A stretch of 64,000 bases of DNA from Caenorhabditis elegans (lineage: Eukaryota > Nematoda > Chromadorea > Rhabditida > Rhabditidae). The position numbers and the translations under genes were made by a program. The stretch is from assembly GCF_000002985.6 (NCBI RefSeq), contig NC_003279.8, positions 13,144,001 to 13,208,000 of the forward strand, given 5' to 3'. Under the pieces are notes generated by a model. The model searched no databases, was not told where the DNA came from, and worked only from the letters and a program-made list of their open reading frames with translations. Positions 11,161-21,400 of this stretch are shown here, piece by piece; the stretch's first letter is position 1, and the number at the start of each line of letters is the position of its first letter.

Positions 11161-11399
11161 TGTCCATTGTGGTGGAGATAGTGGCGAGACTCACTCGGAA
11201 AATCAGAATGTGCCATTAAACTCATTTTAAAATAATAATAATTTATATATTTCTCGGGGGGCAATTTCGAAATTAATTTCAACAAAATATAAATAAGGCA
11301 CATACACAATAGGCATAGGAAAATAAATAAAAATAAATAACCGGTGAGTTTTGTACAGACATGCAATTTTCGAAAATATGAAAAAAATTGATAAAAATC

Positions 11400-14300
11400 C
11401 TATCGCCGGGGCGCGGTGCCGGTCGAAATCACGTGTGCACACACATCACACACTCGAACCCGCTTCTCTTCTCCGTATTTCGCGATGGGCATCGTCGTCT
11501 CCGAGCACTTGGAGCACACGTGGCGACCACAATGGCGACAGTGATGTTTTCGTGACGTCAGCGAGAAACGGGCGCCGCAGTCGCAAGTGTCACCGTCCGA
11601 CCAGCGGGGTTCGGCTTCCAGGGATTCTGAAAATGTTCAAAAGTTATGATTTTTACGTGGAACGGGGATTTTTAGCCAACGTACCGAGTAATCCCAAGAG
11701 CAGCTGCTTTGTGGCAGTTTCATAAGTGAATACATTCACATCTCCATTATTCCGTTGTCCCATGCATGCTCGGCGTTTCAGAAGGGATCTGGAAATTGTA
11801 ATTAGGCCACCGATAGACGATCCATGGCCTAGCTCGCAAAAGCTAGGCCATGGGGACCGTTTTACCTGCAAACGCCAGCATTCCCCTGTGAATAGGCAAT
11901 CATCAGAGCCGTATTCCCATCCGCATCCCGTGCATCAATAAATCCCGCAAACTGTTTCTCATTCTGTGCCTGGGCCTCCTCTTCCGCATAGATGAGCACC
12001 AGCTCGATGACGTCACTGCTCGACGTTCGTTTTGGCAGCTTGTCGATTGTCAGTAGAGCGCAGATGTGGAGTGACGTGTAGCCGCTGAAAGTAATGAAGT
12101 AATAAAATCTAATAAAAAGGGATGAGGCGGTGGTCTAGCTTACATTTTATTCCTCGCGTATCGATTTGTTCTGGAACTGTCTGCAACTGCTCGGATGCAG
12201 TCTAGGGAGCCACTTCGGACAGCGCAGAGCATAGCTGGAAATTGAAATATCTACTTCGCCGTCTACCTATAAAGGCACCTCGCGATTCCAGCGGTCTCGT
12301 GGTGTAGTGGTTATTTATCCCAATCTAACCTCCCGTTACGCTAAAAAAAATAAGACTGATCTCGGGCGGGCTCGAACCACCGACCTTCTGTGTGTTAGAC
12401 AGATGTGATAACCACTACACCACGAGACCGCTGGCTCCAGCGGCAATATCTTACCATTTTCCCCGTACTCATCCTTGACATTTGGCTCCGCACCGTTCTC
12501 CATTAAAATCGCCGCATGCTTGTCGTTACGCGCCTTTAAAGCCTCCAAAAGCGGTGTTGTTCCATCGGCTGACGTCACGTTGACGTCATCATTCACCAAA
12601 ATCAAATTTCGAAGAATCATCTCGTCTTTTGCAATTGCAGCCAGATGAAGCGGCGTTTTCAGTGAACCATCTGTAATCGGGCGGCACGGATCGGCTTTCG
12701 CCACTGCCAGTAGGAAAAGTACACTTTCAATGTCATTCTGACGAATTGCTTGATGTAGAAGGTTCTCTCCGTTTCCATTTGTTTGAACAGCGGCGTGTGG
12801 TTGGCGTGCCACGATGAGCGATGCGATCTGGAAGAGGAATATTTGGTGGTGGCCTAGGATTTTCTAGGCCATCCTTTACCTGATGATCCTTCATTGCCAT
12901 CGCCTGCGAGAGAATCGTTTGTCCGAACTTATCGCGAATCGGTATGAATTCAACGTTTTCCGCGTCGAGTAAGATCTGAAAATGGTTGCGGAGGGTGGCC
13001 TAACTTTTGCAAAACTTCGGCCACGTTACCTTAACCCCGTCGACATTCTGCTCTCGTACTCCAATATGTGCCGGTGTTCGGCCATCCGAGTCCACGTCAC
13101 AGAGGTTGGCCGAGTGGTCTCGCAGCGCGCGGAGCACATCATTTTGAGCCCATGACACGGCCATATGAGCCGGTGTAAACTGATCATCGTCCGTCGGGTT
13201 ACGGTACTCTTTACGGGCATTCACGTCGGCTCCGGATTCGATAAGGAAAACTGCGGATTGTTGGTCGCCGTCGTCGATAAGTCGGTGCAAAAGTGTCTGT
13301 TTTGTGATCCAGGACTGCAAAAATTGATATATGGCCGAAGTTTTTCAGAAAAAGCTAGGCCATTATTTATATTTTGGTGGCCTAACTTGCAAAAGTTCGG
13401 CCACCTGCAAAAATCGCACTAATTTCGAGATTTTTCAGTTTTCTACCTCATCCCCATCGTCCAACACTTCTCCACCGGCTCCCAGAGCCACCCTAGATTC
13501 CACGTCACATCCGAAATTCACAAGCAGCGAGGCGACATCGAGCTTCTGATGAGAAAGAGCCGAATGGAGCAACGAGTAGCCCGTGGAGCATCGGGAATTC
13601 AGTTTACAGCCGTTCGAAATAAATGAGCGAACTGTGTTGAGGAGCCCACGTTCGCAAGCGGCTTCCACGTAGGTTTTCGATGAAATTCGTCTGAAAATGA
13701 GGGGTCTTAGGGGATGGCCGAAGTTTTTGAAAAAGTTCGGCCACTCACTCATCGTTCTTGGCCTTGGCATCGTGCTCGATCAAGAAAACACCCATTTCAT
13801 CGTCATTTGCCAGAATCGCCTTGACGAGCAAAGTTTGTCCATTGGCGTCACGGGCATTTACATCGGCGCCGCCTGAAATAAGAAATGGTGGCCTAGGATT
13901 TGACTGGGTTCCTAGGCCATGCACTTGGGGGTTGACAATCACTCAAACCATGCCAAAAATGACCCTTAAGTCATGTGGCCTAGAATATTCTACCGTAAAA
14001 TTATCCTAGGCCACCGCTTTTCTTTGCAATCTGTGACAAAAAGTGGGTAAAGACGGCCTAGGATTTGCAGAATTCTAGGTCACTAATATGCCACTAGCTA
14101 ACAGCTCTCAACCCTTCTGGTGGCCTAGATATCGATAATTGGAGATTTCTAGGCCACTTTCTTGAAAATTGTCTAAACATGGTGCTCAGGCGGCCTAGAA
14201 AAAACCTAGGCCACCATATTCCTTGCGATGGCCTAGATTTCAATAATTGGAGGTTTCTAGGCCACGGACCTCTAGACGACCTAGAACCATCTACCTACCC

Positions 14301-17300
14301 TTTATACAGATCCTCGCTGATTTCAGATCTCTCTTCTCCACAGCAATATCCAACGCTGTCCGATCATCCGCATCTCTAGGCCATTTCAGCCCACGTCGTG
14401 CCTCCACAATTTTGCTCAAAATCTCTGGAGCTCCGGCTTCAGCTGCCACGTGGCATGCCGTCTGGCCCCGCCCGTCTGCCACGTGGCAATCCACATTGGC
14501 GGCGAGCAGTGCCTCGACTGAAGCGACATCTTTCCGCGAGACAATTTCATTGAAAAACGGAGTTTTCGAGTCACAAATCGCAAAATTCACGCCGGCTCCG
14601 TTGAGCATCAGAAGCTCGGCGATTCGTCGATTCGGTGCATCGGACATCAAAAGACACGTGGAAAGTGCTGTGTGACCTTCTGATGTTGTGACGTCACAGT
14701 TGACACCACTACGGATGAGGGTTTCACACATTATATGATTATTCGCCATTACTGCACAGATTAGCGGAGTTCTGCAAGAAATTGAGAAGATGGAAGAGGT
14801 TTTGTGGTTGGGGAAAAGTTCGGCCACCAATTTTCTGGCGGTGGCCTAATTTTCAAGGCCAGGGAATCCTACCTCTCTTCCGCGTCAACCTTGTCCAAAT
14901 CCAGCTTCTCCTTGTTCTCTGAAATCCACGTGGCCAGTGCCGGCGACGGGATGCGAGATGCCACGTGGACTACATTGTAGTCTCCGGGCGATTGCGAATC
15001 TCGGCCATCGGCTCCGTTGCCGAGCAGGAAATCCATTGCCGAAAGGTTCTCTGGAAATTGGTTGGGTTTTGGTGATGGCCGAGCTTTTGAAAAGTTTGGC
15101 CAGCACTCCAAAATGAGCGATTTGTGGCCGTGAATTTTCTAGGCCACTACCGTACCTTTTCTGCACATCCTCATCAGAATTGTTTCTCCTCTTTCTGCAT
15201 CCTTCACATTCACATCGGCGCCTTTTTCGACGAGTTGGGCGGCGATTTGACGGGATTTTTCGTCTGAAAATGTGAAAATGATCGAAAAATTTCCGGAATA
15301 TTTGAATTTAAGTTCAATAGAGCGCATTTTCACTATTTTTTATTCAGAAAATTCAAATTTCCGCAATTTTAAAACTTTTTTCATCCAAATCTGGTAGATA
15401 TTAACTGTGTTAGTATTTTCGGTTAAAAAATTTTGATAAACCTTAAAATTTCAGTGATTTATAGAAAAAGTCCAGTGGAGCGCATTTGCACTATCCGAAA
15501 ATTAAAATTTTCTCGGTTTTCTTAAAGGTATTTACAGAAAAGAAAGGTTAAACTGTGTTTTCTATACATTTTTGAGCAAAATTTAGCGCGATATCTCGAA
15601 ATTCCGCCAATTTTTATGAAAATCCCAGTAGAGCGCACTTACGCTCCGAGCAAAGTGCAATTTCAAGTGCACTGGCTCCTTGCGGGTCCAAATCGTTCAG
15701 GATTTTTGGAATTTTCGCAGAATTTTGCATAAAATACAGGAAAAGTACATCTTCCCGACCAATAGACACAATCGAGTGAAGCACGTTTTTGGTATTTCTG
15801 GAAAAAAAATTTAAATTTTTCGACAATCGGCAACCAACCCATCAATCAATCGATACAACAATGCGGCGGTCATTTGTGCAAAGTGGGCGGGGCCAAGTTT
15901 CGGCCACGCCCCCGCAATCATCGAGCCGGCGACTGTGGAAAGTTGACGGAGAGACTGTTTTTCAGCGAATTCATAGATTTTGATGCAATTATCCACGTGG
16001 AGACGGGCGCCCAGTTGTTGAACACATCTGGAATTAATTTTTATTTGAAATTGGAATGCAAGTGCGCTCTACCGAACTTTTTGTAAAACTCGGCGAATTT
16101 TAGATGATTTTGAGGTGATTTTTTCGGAAAATATTTGCTGAGCGATATTTTATCGGAATATATTATGTAAAAACATTGAAAGATTTTTGAAATTCAAACA
16201 GGAGCAAGTGCGCTCTAACGAACTTTTGTTCGAACTCAGCCAGTTTTTAATATTTTTCGATTATTTTTGGTGTACAACATTTTCTGAACACTTTTATTCC
16301 GAATCTAGGTAAAATTTCAAAACTTTGATGAAATGCAAGTGTGCTCCACCGAACTTTTGCTACAAATTAGTTATTTTTAAGCGTTTAACGTTGAAAATTT
16401 GATAGAATTTCAAAAATTTTGTTATGCAACTGCGCTCCACTGTACTTTTTCTCCCCAAACTCACACATTTTTAAGCTGCTCTAATCGGAAACTTGTGGCA
16501 GTTTCACACACTTTTAGCAGCTTCTCGTCCTCCATTTTCAGATCAATTTCGTCGGTGTAAATCCACCGTATCGCCACGTGGAATGCCTCGAAATCCACGT
16601 CATCAGAAATTTGAATTTCAGATTTTTCATCACCACCATTCTCGAATTTCCAGAAATCTGTGCGGGCGGCGAGCACATATTTGTGAGCGGGAACCGATTT
16701 CAGGGAATTTCCAGCGAATTTGAATGTGACGTCACTGAAGCGTGGCTTTTCCAAGAGTGATGACGTCAGAGACAGGAGGCGGGAAGGAAAAGAGTCGGGA
16801 GTTGATGAAGAGCACTCGAGCTCGTATTTTCGACGGAGTTCCAGATGTTCAGACTGCAAATTTTGAAAGATTATTGATTTTTTGGATGTATTTTATAGGT
16901 TAAATTGAGAAAAATGGAACTGTTTTCGCTGAAAAAAGACAGGAAAATCAATTTTTGAGTGATTTTCTGCTTGGCAGGGGTGACCCGTCTGCGCCCTCTC
17001 GCCGGGCAGCCGGCTGGCGGCACGCTTGTTATATTGGCACCGGCCCCGCTTCCTCCCAGCGGTCTCGTGGTGTAGTGGTTATCACATCTGTCTAACACAC
17101 AGAAGGTCGGTGGTTCGAGCCCGCCCGAGATCAGTCTTTTTTTTTTCGGTTTTATATTCATCAAAACGTTAAAATTTGGTTTTTGCGATTTTCTTCTAAA
17201 ATAGATTACTCTTTATGCTCGAAATTTGAAAAGAAAAATTTTTAAATACAATTTTTAGGTTGTTAATTGAAATTCCCAGCCAAAATTGGAAGACTTTATT

Positions 17301-17500
17301 TTGAAAACTAGAAAAGTTGTGAAAAACCGCAATTTTATGCAGAAAATTATTGAACTTTCAAATATTAAGTAGTTTTCGATTTTTGAAGCAAAATTACGCG
17401 ATAAATTCAGATTATTTTTTTGTAAAATTACCTGTAGAGCGTTAAATTGTTCTTTTAAAATGTCCAAATAGTCGATTTTCGGTTCCTTATTGCTACCCAT
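11400..17500 (-). CDS. BTB/ankyrin/FYVE protein, orthologue of ANKFY1 (Rabankyrin-5)
   Basis: Sixteen exons with continuous phase: 17500-17432, 16853-16465, 16027-15839, 15797-15643, 15263-15156, 15050-14873, 14771-14299, 13872-13749, 13690-13447, 13314-13030, 12975-12880, 12827-12455, 12234-12144, 12084-11866, 11788-11685, 11626-11400 (TAG). Total is about 1107 residues, close to human ANKFY1. Domains: short N-terminal helix; BTB (FSDVTFKF...VPAHKYVLAAR, residues about 60-150); BACK-like segment; many ankyrin repeats (e.g. TPLHLAA, GADVNARD, TPAHIGV); C-terminal FYVE finger with WSDGD, the basic RKHHCRHCGR motif and a final RVCDVC. ANKFY1 binds PI3P on early endosomes through FYVE and acts as a Rab5 effector in macropinocytosis and endosome fusion; conservation of the R-(K)HHCRHCGR motif supports lipid binding. 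It diverges from the DOCK gene. I believe this is F22G12.4 (from memory). Confidence 0.93.
12288..12314 (+). repeat. Inverted copy of the 5' half of the adjacent tRNA-Val
   Basis: The 27 bases ending TGGTGTAGTGGTTAT repeat the 5' flank and first ~22 nt of tRNA-Val, in the opposite orientation to the full tRNA at 12357-12429. The copy includes the upstream CCAGC that precedes both tRNAs. It pairs with 12409-12435 to form a perfect inverted repeat with a ~94-base loop. The 3' part of the copy is unrelated, so it cannot be a functional tRNA. Confidence 0.85.
12357..12429 (-). tRNA. tRNA-Val (AAC), inside an intron of the ankyrin-FYVE gene
   Basis: 73 nt. The acceptor stem GGTCTCG pairs with CGAGATC. 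The anticodon stem TCTGT/ACAGA closes the loop CTAACAC, giving anticodon AAC. The T-arm carries GTTCGAG and the D-arm GTGTAGTGGTTA. Residues 1-73 appear identical to the tRNA at 17061-17133. It lies in intron 12 (12454-12235), in the same orientation as the host gene. A T run follows on the minus strand, serving as pol III terminator (plus-strand AAAAAAAA at about 12342). Confidence 0.95.
15470..16450. repeat. Dispersed motif AGTGGAGCGCACTTGC in introns
   Basis: Copies in both orientations sit at about 15472, 15624, 16060, 16204, 16338 and 16431 in introns of the ankyrin gene, at 17952 in the intergenic region, and at about 37000, 37077 and 37279 in a DOCK intron. The core GAGCGCA(C/T)TTGC is the same, with AGTAGAGC or AGTGGAGC ahead of it. 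It is a short high-copy C. elegans-like repeat with no coding role. Confidence 0.7.
17061..17133 (+). tRNA. tRNA-Val (AAC), antisense within intron 1 of the ankyrin-FYVE gene
   Basis: 73 nt with the same acceptor stem, AAC anticodon loop (CTAACAC) and GGTTCGAGCC T-arm as the tRNA at 12357-12429. TCCCAGC precedes it and GTCTTTTTTTTT follows, a clear pol III terminator. It sits in intron 1 (17431-16854), on the strand opposite the host. A GC-rich stretch (about 16975-17060) lies directly upstream. Confidence 0.95.
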
Positions 17501-18498
17501 TATTTGATCTGAAACTTTTAGCTGAAATCATTATTATCCACTCCAGAAAGTACAGATTTCTCAGAAAAAACACATGTTACACGAAAAAACGAATGAAAAC
17601 ATGGAGAAAAATTAAAAAAAATACATTTATTTCTTGAAAAGTCAAGTAAAAAACATACAAAATCATAGAAAAATCAATAAAAAGATTGTCGAAACGGGAA
17701 GAATTAGTCATCATGAAACAGGTTTGTATTCTCTCCGCGGGTTCCGTTATTGTTTACGTTTCCTCTCAGTTTACAGCCAATTGTTTATGGGAATAATTGA
17801 TTTTAGAGTACAAAAGGGGGGTTTGTGAGTCAGAAAATAAAGAAAACAATTAAAAAATTGGGAAAAATCCATTTGAAAATATTTTTACCTGAAAAAGTAT
17901 GAAAAATAATGATAAAAAATAAAAAAACAAAATTTTGTTTGTGAAAGCAACCGCGCTCCATTGAACAACTATTTTGCGCGGTTTTTCAAAATTGAATACC
18001 TGAAAATTGTCTTTCCCCCCAGAAATTTCTCGCTTTTACATTATGCAAACATTACGTAGTGAGCATCTGAATTATATATTCCGTAATTCATTCGTAATTT
18101 ACAGCGGAGCCTCAATTCTAGGTAGATAAATAAAATCAAAATCAATACGATACTGCGTACATGACAATTTTTGAGTATTTTATGGCCCCCAGAGGCTTGC
18201 GCAAGGACAATTGAAGTGCAAAAGTGCACATTGTTACTTTTTGAGTTTAGTTATTGACAGTTTCAACTAAAAATTTCCATTTTTTCGCATTTCTCAGATT
18301 TTTTTTCTGAAAAAGCACTGAGTGTGCATTCTGACGTGATGGTGTCTGCGTACCGTGCATTTTAATTGACGACGTTTAATTTTGTTTCTCGCGCATTTTA
18401 GCTGAAAATTCCCCGATTTTCTGAGTTTTTCTTGTTTTTTTTCTGCAAAAACTTCAAATAGCAATAAATTCGTTTAATTTCTTCTTCATTCAGATGAA
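17501..18498. promoter_or_regulatory. Shared divergent intergenic region between the ankyrin-FYVE and DOCK genes
   Basis: About 1 kb separates the two start codons. Sequence is AT-rich with one GAGCGC dispersed motif near 17952. Just before the DOCK start, TTCATTCAG at 18485-18493 ends five bases before the ATG, the arrangement expected for SL trans-splicing. Core promoter elements cannot be assigned by eye. Confidence 0.5.
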
Positions 18499-21400
18499 AT
18501 GAGATCATCAACAGCTCGAAGCGGCTCTCAATCAACAGATGACCGCCGATCGGTGGTCTCGGGAAATTCCGGCTCCGCTTCAACGATTATAGCGGACAGT
18601 CTGGCTTCTGGGAAGACCGCCACGTCACAGCTCAGAAAGTGAGCATTGTTTCCAGTTGAAAATCAGAAAACTCACTGAATTTTCAAAATTACAGTGCTCC
18701 ACATAATGATACGGCCACCCCCAAATTTTAGTAAAACTCAAAACTGGGTTGAGATAGCAAAACATAGTTTCTTGTGAAAATGTTCGCTGTACTAACTTAC
18801 TTTCAGATAAGTATTGGAAATATACCTGAACCGTTCGTAAAAAAGATAAACCATTTTTTCATGAAAAACCATATTAAAAAATCCACAAAATGATACGGCC
18901 ACCCTTGGTTTTTGTTTTCTTTTTTCGTTTTTTTTTGCAATTTTTTTTGCTAAACGTTAGGTTTCATTTTCGTTTGTGTTTTTACAGCTATGGGTCGTGG
19001 AATAACTTCAACTGACTACGAAAAAGGACAAATTGTGCCAAATTATCTCAAGGCTTCTCGAATCGTCAGATTTTTCGTGATTTGAAACTTTCGAGAGATA
19101 TGATCACTCGATATGCTTCCAATCCTGCCGCTTATTAACCGAAGACAAGTGAGGATTACGGTATAATCATTCAAGCCCAGTTTTTGGTTTCAGTTCATCT
19201 TTTCTTTTCTCAAATCGTGCCACTAATCACGGTAGTAATCTGGTTCATCACAGTTAAACTTTTTCTCGTCAGTGAAGATGAACTGATACCAAAAACTGGG
19301 CTTGAATGATTATACCGTAATCCTCACTTGTCTTCAGTTAGTTCCCTGACTGATTTTAGCAAACTGAATACGGTTTTGGCGGTTTTTTGGAAATGAATGG
19401 AGCCTTTCTTAATTTTCGTCTTTCGTTAAACTGAGACTTCAAAAGAACATGTCGTACGGCCTCAACAGACACTGCCAGGTTCATCTCGCTTCTACTTTTC
19501 GAGCAAGTCACTGTTCAATTGGATGCTCGACGAACGATTTTTCGCTTGGGTCTGACAGAAAGAAAAGGTGTGCGACCAGAAGACTTTTTTGTGCAATAAG
19601 CGGCAGGATTGGAAGCATATCGATTGATCATTTCTCTCGAAAGTTTCAAATCACGAAAAATCTGACGATTCGAAAAGCCTTGAGATAATTTGGCACAATT
19701 TGTCCTTTTTCGTTGTCAGTTGAAGTTATTCCACGACCCATAGCTGTAAAAACACAAACGAACATAAAACTTAACATTTAGCAAAAAAATTTGCAAAGAA
19801 AACGAAAACCAAGGGTGGCCGTATCATTTTGTGGATTTTTTAATATGGTTTTTCATGAAAAATGGTTTATCTTTTTTACGAACGGTTCAGGTATATTTCC
19901 AATACTTATCTGAAAGTAAGTTAGTACAGCGAACATTTTCACAAGAAACTATGTTTTGCTATCTCAACCCAGTTTTGAGTTATACCAAAATTTGGGGGTG
20001 TCCGTATCATTATGTGGAGCACTGTAGAAATAAAAAAATCGAAACTCTTGAAAATTACAGATTCACCGCCGGGGTTGGACGTCCAGGACTAGCACGTGAA
20101 GCTCGTGACGCCGTAAGAGCAGCTCTTGTTGCTCAAAACCCGCTGGTTTGTGAAAAAACCGGAACATTTCTAGAAAAATCCAATATTTTTCCTTTTTCAG
20201 AGAAAAGAACCGATCAGCGAGCCTGTCAACTATGAGAAATTCATCAACGAACGGAGCATTCAACTAGAAAATGATCCTCAACGAGAGATTGTGCTTTTTC
20301 CAAGAGACGATATTGAAGTATGGATTTTAAAAATCTAAAAAAAAATCGAGTTTTCAGCTGAAAATCGCCGATTTCCCCCCAATTTTCAACCAAAAATCTC
20401 CTTTTTTTCCAGGAATCCTCTACTCAACAGACATGCGAAACAGCAGTTCCAATGGTGAAGCCGAACGATATAAAACAGGCGAAATGGCTTCTGACACGAG
20501 AAGCTCTGCGATTTTATACCACCGCTCATCGATCGATTGTGTTCAACTATTCGAAGTTTTCAGGCGATTATTCGGCGAATAATACGTAAGAAATTGCCGG
20601 AAAATTGATGAAAAAAGTCGAAATTAGCTGGAAAATGTGCTGAAATTTGCATTTTTAGACTGGAAAATCAATTTTTGCCGAAAAAACTTCTTTAAAAAAC
20701 CGAATTTTCCAGATCTTCTGCAATCGAAAACGAGACCCTCTCTTCATTGGTTTTCGAGTCGGATATGGCTTTAGAAGACGAACGAGCCGCATTTGGAGCA
20801 TCTTCGAACGGAGCAGTTGGTGTTGTAAAGGAGGGAAATCTGAATGTGCTCAAATCGGATCCGCCGACACTTTTTGATAATTTAAAGGTGCTTATTCGAG
20901 CAAAAAACTACGAGATTCGCTTGAAATTCGATCAGAAATAAGCAAAAAAAAAAATTATTTATACAGTTGATTTTTAATCCAAATTTCGACGAATTTTCCC
21001 TGGAAATTTCAGTTTTTCGTCAGAAAATTGACCATCTTCCACTGAAAAATCACGAAAATTTTTCTGAAGAATAACCGAATTTTCTAATTAAAAATCAGAA
21101 AAAATTCGTATTTTTCTATATTTTTAAAGCGAAAATTAGGTTTTCTTACCCAAAAAGTAATGAAAATTGAAGGTTTCAGTGATGAAAACTATTTTAAATC
21201 TCTGTTTCTTCACAAAAACCCTTGATTTTCAATTTTTCAGTCATCCTCCGCAAAACGTCGTTACTGTATTCTCCGACGCCATGAAGGTGGTGAATGTACC
21301 TTTGAAATCCGAAAAACCGCACAAGAAGCTCCAAAAATGCTCCCGCTGAAAGTCTCAGCGGCTCAAATAAAATCGACGAAAAAAGGAAAAACTGTGCTGG

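Larger units (their letters stand above)
11822..15147. repeat. Family of short intronic hairpins GTGGCCTA...TAGGCCAC
   Basis: At least fourteen imperfect inverted repeats of 25-40 bases lie in introns of the ankyrin-FYVE gene. Their arms read GTGGCCTAG/CTAGGCCAC or TGGCCGAA/TTCGGCCA. Approximate places: 11822-11853, 12848-12874, 12994-13024, 13332-13365, 13377-13404, 13711-13744, 13887-13920, 13975-14014, 14053-14083, 14119-14157, 14188-14217, 14226-14265, 14837-14863, 15073-15102 and 15123-15147. None interrupts an exon. Similar sequence recurs at about 36310-36590 in a DOCK intron. Confidence 0.85.

Noticed and set aside
12289..12316. Second intronic tRNA-Val gene on the plus strand
   Set aside because: Only the 5' flank and first ~22 nt of the tRNA are present; anticodon and T-arm are missing.
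18692..20024. Functional transposase gene in DOCK intron 1
   Set aside because: Both strands carry stops and frameshifts in the transposase-like stretches; only a remnant is present.
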